NCBI GenBank assembly: GCA_045544195.1
Contig: JAZPYO010000003.1
Coordinates: 1 to 35,429 of the forward strand
From: RGIG7213 sp045544195
Lineage (GTDB): Bacteria; Bacillota; Clostridia; Oscillospirales; CAG-272
Direction of reading: 5' to 3'
Length of the DNA stretch: 35,429 bases
Shown here in pieces: positions 8,249-15,058 of the stretch. How positions within the stretch are numbered: the first letter of the stretch is position 1; each line of letters begins with the position of its first letter. The notes beneath the pieces are model-generated. The model saw nothing but the letters and a program-made list of their open reading frames with translations. It was not told the DNA's origin and ran no database searches. The translations under genes and the position numbers were made by a program.

Positions 8249-8593
8249 ATGGCTGAAAATAAACTTGCTGATATGTCAACAGAATTTGCAATTCAAATAT
8301 TAAAACTGACAGATGATATAAAAGGACATTATTCTTTGTCAAACCAGCTTGAACGAAGCGGTACAAGTATTGGAGCAAATATCCGCGAGGCGAAATATGC
8401 ACACAGCCGTTCTGATTTTATTGCAAAACTACAGATCTCGTTGAAGGAATGCTATGAAACAGAATATTGGATTGAAATAGCACAAAAAGCGGATATTATC
8501 TCTGATGAAATTGCTAAAACCGTATTGCATGATTGTGGTTCAATTCGCAGAATGCTCATCTCCTCCATCAATACAGCAAAGGAGAGGCAATAA
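8249..8593 (+). CDS. Four-helix-bundle protein (S23/IVS, Avd-like family)
   Basis: A 114-aa all-helical protein with the family pattern: an N-terminal LSNQLERSGTSIGANIREAKYAHSR-type segment, FIAKLQISLKECYETEYWIEIA, and a basic C-terminal helix. Relatives are encoded by intervening sequences in bacterial 23S rRNA (S23) and by Avd of diversity-generating retroelements, where they bind nucleic acid; the role of stand-alone clostridial members is not known. The ATG at 8249 is preferred over a GTG at 8240 because the AAAGAGGTGA binding site (8235-8243) covers that GTG. Its stop overlaps the next start (TAATG). Base composition is more AT-rich than the flanking core genes, which suggests acquisition. 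Confidence 0.85.
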   Translation: MAENKLADMSTEFAIQILKLTDDIKGHYSLSNQLERSGTSIGANIREAKYAHSRSDFIAKLQISLKECYETEYWIEIAQKADIISDEIAKTVLHDCGSIRRMLISSINTAKERQ

Positions 8594-8796
8594 TGTTTAC
8601 TTTCTGTTTGTATATTAGCGCTTCCATGTCAAAAGATGAAATACACAATGCAAACGATGACTGTGCAATCTGTAAAGCGTGGTCAAAAAAGCAGGCAATA
8701 AAGAAATTCAAGAGGATGTATTGTGATTTCGAAGAATCCAATGTTTTTCGTGCGAAATACAACAAATATGGGATCGCGGTGTTAACCGATTATTGA
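8593..8796 (+). CDS. Small hypothetical protein coupled to the four-helix-bundle gene
   Basis: A 67-aa protein starting at the ATG that shares one base with the upstream stop (TAATG), with AAAGGAG just upstream. It is lysine-rich in the middle (WSKKQAIKKFKRMY), has three cysteines and no signal peptide or membrane segment. I do not recognise a family. The overlapping start and the shared promoter and terminator make it part of a two-gene cassette with the four-helix-bundle gene. A longer reading of the same frame from 8533 lies mostly inside the upstream gene and is not preferred. Confidence 0.65.
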   Translation: MFTFCLYISASMSKDEIHNANDDCAICKAWSKKQAIKKFKRMYCDFEESNVFRAKYNKYGIAVLTDY

Positions 8797-8802
8797 TTTA
8801 CG

Positions 8803-8834
8803 CACTTTTGCCTACTGACAAAGGTGAGTTTTTT
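8803..8834 (+). terminator. Terminator of the four-helix-bundle cassette
   Basis: CACTTTTG (8803-8810) pairs with CAAAGGTG (8819-8826, one G-U pair) around an 8-nt loop, followed by AGTTTTTT. Confidence 0.7.
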
Positions 8835-8836
8835 GA

Positions 8837-8901
8837 ATGAAGCGCGCTTCGCTTCTTGCGAGCGTAGCGAGTGCTTCATATCGCCGCAGGCGATGCTTCA
8901 T
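8837..8901. repeat. Second palindrome array
   Basis: ATGAAGC (8837-8843) pairs with GCTTCAT (8873-8879), closing a long imperfect GC-rich hairpin. ATCGCC-GCA-GGCGAT (8880-8894) follows, then another GCTTCAT (8895-8901). The design matches the 8041-8200 array: a TTCAT-core spacer alternating with short palindromes, ending in TTCATT just before a promoter-like TATAAT (8918-8923). Confidence 0.75.
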
Positions 8902-8917
8902 TAAAACGGTGGCGTGG

Positions 8918-8923
8918 TATAAT
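8918..8923 (+). promoter_or_regulatory. Possible -10 box of the lipoprotein gene
   Basis: TATAAT, 20 bases before the start of the 143-aa lipoprotein gene. No good -35 box is present at the usual distance; the position falls on the array's last spacer (GCTTCA), so the promoter is weak or needs help. Confidence 0.4.
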
Positions 8924-8942
8924 GAAATTAGGGAGTGATACT

Positions 8943-9374
8943 ATGAAAAAATTTATTCTTTGCATTTTTACTGTCTGTTTAATATTTTTATCCGGTTGTT
9001 CTTTTCTTCAAATCGAAACACCTATGTCAAAGGAAGATGCTCAAATAGCCGCACTAACCTGTTTTGAAGAGCATAAAACAGATATGGAAGCAATTATTCA
9101 ATCTGGCAAAGCAACGGGTGAAACCAAGTGGTGCAAGGTTTACCATCTGTTATCAAATGGTAAATATGAATTTGTTTTACAACAAACAGGGTTCACCGGA
9201 ACAAATACCAAAACAGGAGTTTTATATATATCCAACAACACACCTGATAGTGCATATATACAAGATGAAAATAACTCCGATTTGTATTTTTATGAAAAAG
9301 GTAACACCGATAAATATTATTTAGAACGCATTGAGCAAAATTGGTTCTTTTTCTACGGTGAATATGATTTTTGA
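8943..9374 (+). CDS. Small lipoprotein of unknown function
   Basis: A 143-aa protein with a lipoprotein signal (MKKFILCIFTVCLIFLSGC, Cys19). The rest is polar and aromatic (many Tyr, Asn, Thr, Lys) and looks like a small beta-rich extracytoplasmic domain. I recognise no family. The ATG at 8943 is chosen because of AGGGAGTGA upstream and the clean signal peptide; upstream in-frame starts lie in the palindrome array. It is AT-rich, follows the second array directly and has its own terminator, so it may belong to the same acquired stretch as the four-helix-bundle cassette. Confidence 0.7.
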   Translation: MKKFILCIFTVCLIFLSGCSFLQIETPMSKEDAQIAALTCFEEHKTDMEAIIQSGKATGETKWCKVYHLLSNGKYEFVLQQTGFTGTNTKTGVLYISNNTPDSAYIQDENNSDLYFYEKGNTDKYYLERIEQNWFFFYGEYDF

Positions 9375-9393
9375 CTTGAAACAGTATATTTTC

Positions 9394-9424
9394 AAAGGCT
9401 TGACCAAATTGGTCAAGCCTTTTG
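9394..9424 (+). terminator. Terminator between the lipoprotein gene and spoVAC
   Basis: A perfect 13-bp stem (9394-9406 with 9410-9422) around an AAT loop; the stem ends in TTT and continues TTT-G on the plus strand. It also lies just past the stop of the convergent spoVAC gene and could serve both. Confidence 0.8.
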
Positions 9425-9426
9425 TG

Positions 9427-9867
9427 TCAGAATAAAGTCGTTATCCAATAAATAACGCCGTATACGATGCTTCCCACCGTTCCGTAAACTATAACGGGGC
9501 CTGCAACGGTGAACATTTTTGCGCCCACGCCCATTATATACCCTTCGCTTCTTGTATCGAGCGCGGGCGAGGTCATAGCGTTTGAAAATCCGGTTATCGG
9601 AACGAGCGTTCCTGCGCCTGCGTGCTTTGCTATCTTATCGAACACACCGAAGCACGTCAGAAGCGATGCTATGAATATAAGAGTAACGGAAACGAGCGTC
9701 GCGGCAGTATCCTCTGCACAGTACATTTTGAATACGTTATAAAGACACTCCGCAATAACGCATATCATTCCGCCGAAAAAATATGCAAGTAAGCAGTTTT
9801 TGACCGTATGCGATCTGGCAGCTCTTGATTTTGCATACGTTCTGTAATCTTTTTTCTGTGAAAACAC
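9427..9867 (-). CDS. spoVAC: Stage V sporulation protein AC
   Basis: A 146-aa membrane protein of the SpoVA complex, which carries dipicolinic acid into the forespore and out during germination. It is normally made in the forespore under sigma G. SpoVAC identity rests on the N-terminal YRTYAKSRA...KNCLLAYFFGGMICVI, the HAGAGTLVPITGFSNAMTSPAL core and the EGYIMGVGAKMFTVAGPVIVYG motif; SpoVAE shares the core but is shorter and lacks this N-terminus. Several hydrophobic helices are evident. The start is GTG, with GGAGG 7 bases upstream. spoVAD and spoVAE, usually adjacent, are not next to it here. Confidence 0.9.
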   Translation of the reverse strand: MFSQKKDYRTYAKSRAARSHTVKNCLLAYFFGGMICVIAECLYNVFKMYCAEDTAATLVSVTLIFIASLLTCFGVFDKIAKHAGAGTLVPITGFSNAMTSPALDTRSEGYIMGVGAKMFTVAGPVIVYGTVGSIVYGVIYWITTLF

Positions 9868-9876
9868 AACAAACCT

Positions 9877-9898
9877 CCGCAGTATGATATTACTGCGG
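9877..9898 (-). promoter_or_regulatory. Hairpin touching the spoVAC ribosome binding site
   Basis: A perfect 8-bp stem (9877-9884 with 9891-9898) in the spoVAC leader. Read on the minus strand its 3' arm ends ...CTGCGG and runs into AGG, so the first two G residues of the GGAGG binding site are in the stem. It could lower translation; this is inference. Confidence 0.45.
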
Positions 9899-9930
9899 TT
9901 ATTTTTCGCACTTTTATAAATTTTATTCTA

Positions 9931-9959
9931 TTGACTTTTTTATGCGAATGATATAGAAT
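9931..9959 (+). promoter_or_regulatory. Promoter of the C39/amidase gene
   Basis: TTGACT (9931-9936), 17 bases, TAGAAT (9954-9959), 30 bases before the start codon. Confidence 0.6.
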
Positions 9960-9989
9960 ATATAAAAAAGTATATTGAGGTGATCGTAT

Positions 9990-11582
9990 ATGAAGGATTA
10001 TTCCGTGCAATTGGATATAGAAAAGGATTTTTATCACCCCGAGATCGACCTTCACCACCGTACCGTATGCCTTTATGCAAACGAATTCAAGGGCAAATGT
10101 GAAAATTTACGCTTTTACAATGACGGTCTTACCCTTGAGGAAGGCAAAAAGCACGGCGTTTTCATATCAGACAGCATTGAATGCGACAGCTTTGACGTTA
10201 TGATAGCATCGTGGAACTGCAAAAGCCTCGGCGGTACTGTGTCAGTATCCGTTTCGCCCGACGGCAACGAGTGGTTTTCGTGGGGAGTATGGTCGGACAC
10301 GGCGGGAATTTCCGCATCGGCAAGCTCAAAGTCAGACCTTGGCGAGCTTGACATTGACATACTCACTTTAAAAGAAAAGCACACGTCATTCATATTCAGA
10401 ATAGAGCTTAAGGCGATCGAGAACGCCCCCGTGCTTTACAGCGTGAGCTTTGCAATAAATTCAGAAAGCGGCAGACTTCCGAAAGCAGACAGGCTTTTCG
10501 TCGAAAACAGAGTAAACACGAGAATACAGGGTACTGTTGCCGTTATAGGCGGCAGGATATGCTCTCCGACGTCGGTCAGCATGGCTATGGAATACCACGG
10601 CATTGATTCTTCAATGCAGGATGTTGCAGCCGCCGTATACGACAACGGCAAGGATATTTACGGCAACTGGTCATTCAACGCATCATTCCCCGCATTTCAC
10701 AATTTTAACTCATTTTTCGATCTGTATGATGCCGAGGCTTTGAAATACGCATTATCATGCGGTTTTCCCGTTGCCTGCTCTGTAAAGATACAAAAGGGGC
10801 AGCTTGCAAAAAGCGGCTATCCGGACCGTTCAACAAACGGCCATCTTCTGCTCGTTACGGGCTATATAACAAAAAACGACAACACCTGGCTTTATATAAA
10901 CGATCCTGCCGTGCCGAGCGGCAAGATAACCGTGCTTTTGTCTGAATTTATGGATATATGGCGTTTTGGCGGCGCAGTATACGTTATACAGCCGAAGCCC
11001 GAAAAATTTATTACACACCTTGAAAACGGTATGCCCGTTATCGCCGACTATGTTGCAAAGAACCGTATAAACCGCAGATATGAAAGAGGCTCAGTCGGCG
11101 CAAAATACGTTGTAATACACAACACGGACAACTGGCGTACAGGCGCGGGAGCGAAGGCGCACAGCCAATATCTGAAGAGCTTTGAGCAGGGTCAAAGACC
11201 TCTTGCCTGGCACTACACCGTTGACGATGAGGCAATATACAAATCTCTGCCTGAGGAGGAAGCGGCATATCACGCAGGCGACGGAGCTGAGGGTGAGGGC
11301 AACCTGTACGGAATAGGCATCGAAATATGCCTTAACAAGCAGCCAAGGGGCGAAAAGCCGTCAGAGGCGTTTATAAAGGCGGTCAAAAACACAGCCGCCC
11401 TTACCGCCGAGCTAATGGTCAAATATTCCCTTCCGGTCGAAAATGTCCGCCAGCACAATGCATTTTCGGGCAAAAACTGTCCGTCGTGTATGCGTGAAAA
11501 CGGTATGTGGGATGAGTTCATCAGCGATGTTATATCTCATTACAGCCATATAACCGCATCAAATTACAAGATCAAGATATGA
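9990..11582 (+). CDS. C39-like peptidase fused to N-acetylmuramoyl-L-alanine amidase
   Basis: A 530-aa protein with three parts. Residues 1-165 are a beta-rich region I do not recognise. About 175-335 is a C39-like cysteine peptidase domain with GGRICSPTS (Cys191), NGHLLLVTGY (His285) and YINDP (Asp305) as the likely triad. About 350-515 is an Amidase_2/PGRP-type domain with VVIHNTD (His377), WHYTVDD, GIGIEI (Glu445), QHN (His489) and KNCP (Cys497) as zinc ligands and active-site residues. The second part would cut the bond between MurNAc and the stem peptide. No signal peptide or membrane segment is visible, so how it meets the wall is unclear; lysis or a mother-cell role is possible. GAGGTGAT precedes the start. 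Confidence 0.85.
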   Translation: MKDYSVQLDIEKDFYHPEIDLHHRTVCLYANEFKGKCENLRFYNDGLTLEEGKKHGVFISDSIECDSFDVMIASWNCKSLGGTVSVSVSPDGNEWFSWGVWSDTAGISASASSKSDLGELDIDILTLKEKHTSFIFRIELKAIENAPVLYSVSFAINSESGRLPKADRLFVENRVNTRIQGTVAVIGGRICSPTSVSMAMEYHGIDSSMQDVAAAVYDNGKDIYGNWSFNASFPAFHNFNSFFDLYDAEALKYALSCGFPVACSVKIQKGQLAKSGYPDRSTNGHLLLVTGYITKNDNTWLYINDPAVPSGKITVLLSEFMDIWRFGGAVYVIQPKPEKFITHLENGMPVIADYVAKNRINRRYERGSVGAKYVVIHNTDNWRTGAGAKAHSQYLKSFEQGQRPLAWHYTVDDEAIYKSLPEEEAAYHAGDGAEGEGNLYGIGIEICLNKQPRGEKPSEAFIKAVKNTAALTAELMVKYSLPVENVRQHNAFSGKNCPSCMRENGMWDEFISDVISHYSHITASNYKIKI

Positions 11583-11593
11583 AAGAGGTAAAA

Positions 11594-12430
11594 ATGCTTC
11601 ACATAGGATGTCATTTATCATCATCGGGCGGATATACCGCCATGGTTGAAAGCGCATTGAAAATAGGCGCTGATACATTTCAGTTTTTTACGCGAAACCC
11701 CAGAGGAAGCAAGGCAAAGGAGCCGAGCGTTGAGGATATCAAGAATGCTTCTGCTCTTATGAACGAGCATAATTTTGCCCCCATCGTTGCCCACGCGCCG
11801 TACACGCTCAATCCCGCATCGTCAAGGGAAGAGGTGCGTGAATTTGCTCTCGATATTTTCCGTGACGATCTTCGTATATTGCAGATGCTTGGTAAAAGCT
11901 ACTACAATTTTCACCCCGGCTCTCATCTGGGCGACGGGGCGGAAACAGGAATACAAAGAACGGTAGAAATTCTCAACAAGGTGCTTTTTGAGGATATGAA
12001 CACCACCGTTCTTATAGAAACGATGGCAGGCAAGGGCAGCGAGATCGGCTCGACCTTTCAGGAGATAAAGGAAATTCTTGACGGCGTTGAATTGAAGAAC
12101 AAGGTCGGCGTTTGCCTTGACAGCTGTCATATTTCGGACGGCGGCTATGACGTCATATCCGATTTTTCATCCGTGCTTGACGAGTTTGACGGAATAATCG
12201 GTCTTGATAAGCTGCGCGCCATACATCTTAATGACAGTAAAAACCAAAAAGGAGCAAAAAAGGACCGCCACGAAAAGATAGGCGGCGGCTATATCGGCAT
12301 CGAAAGCATAAAAACGATCATCAACGAGCCGAGATTGAAGGGCTTGCCGTTCATTCTCGAAACTCCTAACGAGCTTGACGGCTACGAAAAAGAGATAGCC
12401 CTTTTAAAGAGCCTTTACACGCTTGATTAA
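11594..12430 (+). CDS. nfo: Endonuclease IV (AP endonuclease)
   Basis: A 278-aa zinc-dependent AP endonuclease of base-excision repair. Typical segments are HIGCHLSSSGG, QFFTRNPRG, HAPYTLNPAS, NFHPGSHLG, IETMAGKG, CLDSCHISDGGYD, HLNDSKN and DRHEKIGGGYIG, covering the conserved His/Asp/Glu metal ligands. I place the start at the ATG at 11594, where AGAGG sits 6 bases upstream and the protein begins MLHIG as family members do; an in-frame ATG at 11579 overlaps the previous stop and lacks a binding site. The gene follows the amidase gene closely and probably shares its promoter. Confidence 0.95.
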   Translation: MLHIGCHLSSSGGYTAMVESALKIGADTFQFFTRNPRGSKAKEPSVEDIKNASALMNEHNFAPIVAHAPYTLNPASSREEVREFALDIFRDDLRILQMLGKSYYNFHPGSHLGDGAETGIQRTVEILNKVLFEDMNTTVLIETMAGKGSEIGSTFQEIKEILDGVELKNKVGVCLDSCHISDGGYDVISDFSSVLDEFDGIIGLDKLRAIHLNDSKNQKGAKKDRHEKIGGGYIGIESIKTIINEPRLKGLPFILETPNELDGYEKEIALLKSLYTLD

Positions 12431-12437
12431 ATAAAAT

Positions 12438-12472
12438 ATCGGCAGAGAGATTTCTCTGCCGATTCTCATTTT
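12438..12472. terminator. Terminator shared by nfo and the methyltransferase side
   Basis: A perfect 11-bp stem (12438-12448 with 12453-12463) around a 4-nt loop, with T-rich flanks on both strands, so it can end nfo from the left and the minus-strand cluster from the right. The stem core ATCGGCAGAG is the same as at 354. Confidence 0.75.
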
Positions 12473-12479
12473 ATGACCT

Positions 12480-12528
12480 TTTGTTTTTGAAATACTGATA
12501 ATAATTACATCTTATCATTCCGTTGTAT
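12480..12528. repeat. 49-bp direct repeat, left copy
   Basis: Identical over 49 bases to 13560-13608, exactly 1080 bp apart. On the minus strand it encodes YNGMIRCNYYQYFKNK in frame with the C-terminus of the methyltransferase and would continue R-S-stop. It is therefore a detached 3' end of that gene. It contains the inverted pair TGATAA (12496-12501) and TTATCA (12512-12517). Confidence 0.95.
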
Positions 12529-13508
12529 CACCTATTTTTCAGTCCGGATATAGTTTGAGCTATAGATAAAAGCATAGGGCATCCAGTTTTGATAATACCT
12601 CTCATTTTGGGAGAAAAATTCGGCAGTAATAAATCGATTTTTTCAAAAAAGATTTTTTCCTTATAAAAAATCCTATACCATTTTCTTTTATCTTTCTGTT
12701 TTTTCTCTTTATCGTTAAATACTACATTGAATGCCCACGATATCCTGCTTTTTGACGGAAAAGCCAATGTTTCATAAAAAGATGAATCGATTTGATTTTT
12801 TTCAAGCCAATTACCCACAAATTCTTCAAATCTAAAATATGAATATAATGACTTTTCAGTTAATTTTTTCGTAAGTGTTTCTCCGGAATGCTTGTTATAA
12901 TTATACATACATTCTTTTAAAACTGTGATGTTATGGCACCGTTCTGCTACAGACATCATAAATACCGTGTCTTCACCGTAACACATATCAGATCTGAAGG
13001 TTATTTTGGAATCTCCGTTTATAACATTTGAACGTATTGCCTTGCCCCAAACTGTAAAAAACAATTTGTGTTCCATAAATTCCAAAAGTATTTCTTTTGT
13101 AATTGATTTCTGTCCGCTTTCAACATCAAATTCTTCTTTCAGGATCATATCTTCACAGCATCTGTTAAAACCGCAAATAACAACATCGCTATCCATTGAT
13201 GAAAAAGACTGGAGATATTCTTTATCCACATAATCATCACTATCAATAAAAACTATGTATTCACCTGTAGCCAACTCAAGTCCATCGTTGCGTGCAGCTG
13301 AGACGCCTGAGTTTGACTTATGATGCACCTTTATCCTGCAATCTTCTTTGGCGTAGGAATCACATATCTCTCCGCTTTTATCTACACTACCGTCATCAAT
13401 CAATATAAGTTCAAAATCGGAAAATGTTTGACCGACTATACTGCTAATGCACCTATCGAGATACTCTTCAACATTATATACAGGAACTATTACACTGAAT
13501 TTCGGCAT
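12528..13508 (-). CDS. Family 2 glycosyltransferase
   Basis: A 326-aa GT-A type glycosyltransferase, probably acting on a lipid- or polysaccharide-linked acceptor at the inner face of the membrane. The N-terminus has KFSVIVPVYNVEEYLDRC, LIDDGSVDKSG, SGVSAARNDGL and the metal-binding FIDSDDYVD. The ATG at 13508 is preferred because GGAGAG lies 6 bases upstream and the protein then begins MPKFSVIVP; an ATG two codons earlier would abut the binding site. Base composition is strikingly AT-rich compared with the neighbours. The gene lies between two copies of a 49-bp repeat and its stop codon uses the first base of the left copy. It is downstream of, and probably cotranscribed with, the methyltransferase. 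The donor and acceptor sugars are unknown. Confidence 0.9.
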   Translation of the reverse strand: MPKFSVIVPVYNVEEYLDRCISSIVGQTFSDFELILIDDGSVDKSGEICDSYAKEDCRIKVHHKSNSGVSAARNDGLELATGEYIVFIDSDDYVDKEYLQSFSSMDSDVVICGFNRCCEDMILKEEFDVESGQKSITKEILLEFMEHKLFFTVWGKAIRSNVINGDSKITFRSDMCYGEDTVFMMSVAERCHNITVLKECMYNYNKHSGETLTKKLTEKSLYSYFRFEEFVGNWLEKNQIDSSFYETLAFPSKSRISWAFNVVFNDKEKKQKDKRKWYRIFYKEKIFFEKIDLLLPNFSPKMRGIIKTGCPMLLSIAQTISGLKNR

Positions 13509-13550
13509 TTCCATCTCTCCGTTATTTATTAATGCTTATGTTCTCTTGTT

Positions 13551-14672
13551 TCACCGATCTTTGTTTTTGAAATACTGATAATAATTACATCTTATCATTC
13601 CGTTGTATAGACGGCGGACGCTGTCTGCCCGTCTGCCGTACAGACGTTGGAAATCCTCACACGAGGATATTACGTATATTTGCCACTGTCCGAGGCTTTG
13701 CCACGCTTTGCCCATATTGCGATACAATTCATACACCTGCTGCTCGCTCATAAGCCGTTCTCCGTACGGAGGATTGCACACTACCGTACCGCGTCTGCCA
13801 TACGTTTCGATAGTCAACGCATCACGGCAAAAGACCTTTATATGCTTTTCCATACCTGCCCTTTTAACGTTATCCTGTGCGATCTTCACACATTCGGGCG
13901 ATATGTCGGATGCGTACGCTTCGAAAGCCGAATCCTTTATAATTTTATCATTCGCTTCCTCAACTGCACAGTACCACGCCTTTTTTTCTATAAATGGGAA
14001 TGCTTCAGATGCAAAAGTGCGGTTAAGTCCCGGGGCGGTGTTTGTCATCATCATTGCCGCTTCGATAGCGATAGTGCCTGAGCCGCAGAACGGGTCCCAC
14101 AAAAGAACATCCTGCCTTGCGTGCGCCAGCTTTACAAGCGCGGCGGCAAGCGTTTCTCTTATCGGCGCTTCGTTTGATACGGGTCTGTACCCTCTTTTAT
14201 GTAAGGGTGTGCCTGAGGTATCTATCATTATAAACGTTCTGTCCTTCAGCATAAAAAACTCTATCTGATATTTTATGCCCGTTTCTGCAAAATACGATAT
14301 TCCGTATACGCTTTTAAGCCTTTCAACACAGGCTTTTTTTATTATACTCTGGCAGTCGGGAACAGAATAAAGCGTTGACTTTATACTGTGTCCCTTTACG
14401 GGAAAGGCGTCGTTTTTGCCGACGAAGTCCTCAAGCGGCAAAGCCCTCACCCCGTCAAAAAGCTGTGTGAACGTCTTTGCTTCAAACTCACCGAGCAGTA
14501 TAAGAAGCCTTTGCGCGTAACGAAGATTGATATTTATACGGGGGATGTCAGACACATCGCCTTCAAATATCACTCTGCCGTCGAGCGTTTCAAGTCTCTT
14601 TAATCCAAGCGCGTCAATTTCCTCATTGACGAGTCTTTCTATGCCGAACAGGCACGTTGCAACGAATTTCAT
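13551..14672 (-). CDS. THUMP-domain RNA methyltransferase (RlmL/YpsC type)
   Basis: A 373-aa class I SAM-dependent methyltransferase with an N-terminal THUMP region (about 1-160), predicted to methylate a guanine N2 in 23S rRNA as RlmL does, or a related RNA site. Visible motifs are LLWDPFCGSGTIAIEAA (SAM binding) and VVCNPPYGERL (catalytic NPPY). It overlaps the ASRT-family stop by one base (TAATG). Its last 16 codons before the final D-R-stop form the right copy of a 49-bp repeat; the other copy, past the glycosyltransferase gene, would end R-S-stop. The present 3' end thus seems to have been supplied by the inserted DNA. Confidence 0.88.
   Translation of the reverse strand: MKFVATCLFGIERLVNEEIDALGLKRLETLDGRVIFEGDVSDIPRININLRYAQRLLILLGEFEAKTFTQLFDGVRALPLEDFVGKNDAFPVKGHSIKSTLYSVPDCQSIIKKACVERLKSVYGISYFAETGIKYQIEFFMLKDRTFIMIDTSGTPLHKRGYRPVSNEAPIRETLAAALVKLAHARQDVLLWDPFCGSGTIAIEAAMMMTNTAPGLNRTFASEAFPFIEKKAWYCAVEEANDKIIKDSAFEAYASDISPECVKIAQDNVKRAGMEKHIKVFCRDALTIETYGRRGTVVCNPPYGERLMSEQQVYELYRNMGKAWQSLGQWQIYVISSCEDFQRLYGRRADSVRRLYNGMIRCNYYQYFKNKDR
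13560..13608. repeat. 49-bp direct repeat, right copy
   Basis: Identical to 12480-12528. It forms the last sense codons of the methyltransferase gene before its final three codons. The two copies bracket the AT-rich glycosyltransferase gene. Confidence 0.95.
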
Positions 14673-15040
14673 TATTCGACGGGATATGCGATCGTCGTCA
14701 TAAGAGCCATTTCCACCTCAGATGTATCAAGGCGGCTGTACTGCACGACGATATTCACGTTTGACTCAACGAGCGCGGCATACGGTGTATCGCGAGGGAT
14801 CATTTCGCCGTTTTCATTTCTCAGTCTGTCCATTCTTATATGGTGTGTTCTGCCCGCAGAGCAGGATGACGAAAAGCTCTTTATCGGCTCTCTGTCCTCA
14901 AAGAAAAGAGTGAGCTTTATTTCCGCATCGGTATTCGTCGTATTGATAACGCATATAGCCTCGTGGCTGACGCTTTCGTTTTTTGATACCGAATTTAAAA
15001 AGCAATCGGGGATAAGCCACGTTTTTTTACCGTAATTCAT
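14672..15040 (-). CDS. ASRT family protein (sensory rhodopsin transducer-like)
   Basis: A 122-aa beta-rich cytoplasmic protein resembling the Anabaena sensory rhodopsin transducer family. The visible pattern is KKTWLIPDCFLN, SHEAICVINTTNTDAEIKLTLFFEDREPI, HHIRMDRL and IVVQYSRLDTSEVEMALMTTIAYP. Most relatives in Clostridia have no rhodopsin partner; they are thought to be small-ligand binders, perhaps of sugars, but function is not established. AAGGAGAT lies 8 bases before the start. It sits 18 bases after murI and overlaps the methyltransferase start by one base, so it is in the operon. Confidence 0.82.
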   Translation of the reverse strand: MNYGKKTWLIPDCFLNSVSKNESVSHEAICVINTTNTDAEIKLTLFFEDREPIKSFSSSCSAGRTHHIRMDRLRNENGEMIPRDTPYAALVESNVNIVVQYSRLDTSEVEMALMTTIAYPVE

Positions 15041-15058
15041 AATTTTTATCTCCTTAAA

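Noticed and set aside
8249..8593. Diversity-generating retroelement accessory (Avd)
   Set aside because: The fold resembles Avd, but there is no reverse transcriptase, template repeat or variable repeat in the window.
7918..9424. Classical tRNA-targeted island with a duplicated tRNA 3' end
   Set aside because: I looked for a second copy of the tRNA 3' segment up to spoVAC and beyond and did not see one, and there is no integrase.
9427..9867. spoVAE instead of spoVAC
   Set aside because: The shared AGAG...PITGF core fits both, but the N-terminal extension, the length of 146 aa and the GVGAKMFTVAGPV motif fit SpoVAC.
13603..14268. A 221-codon open frame opposite the methyltransferase
   Set aside because: It is antisense to a well-supported gene and its composition is that of a shadow frame.
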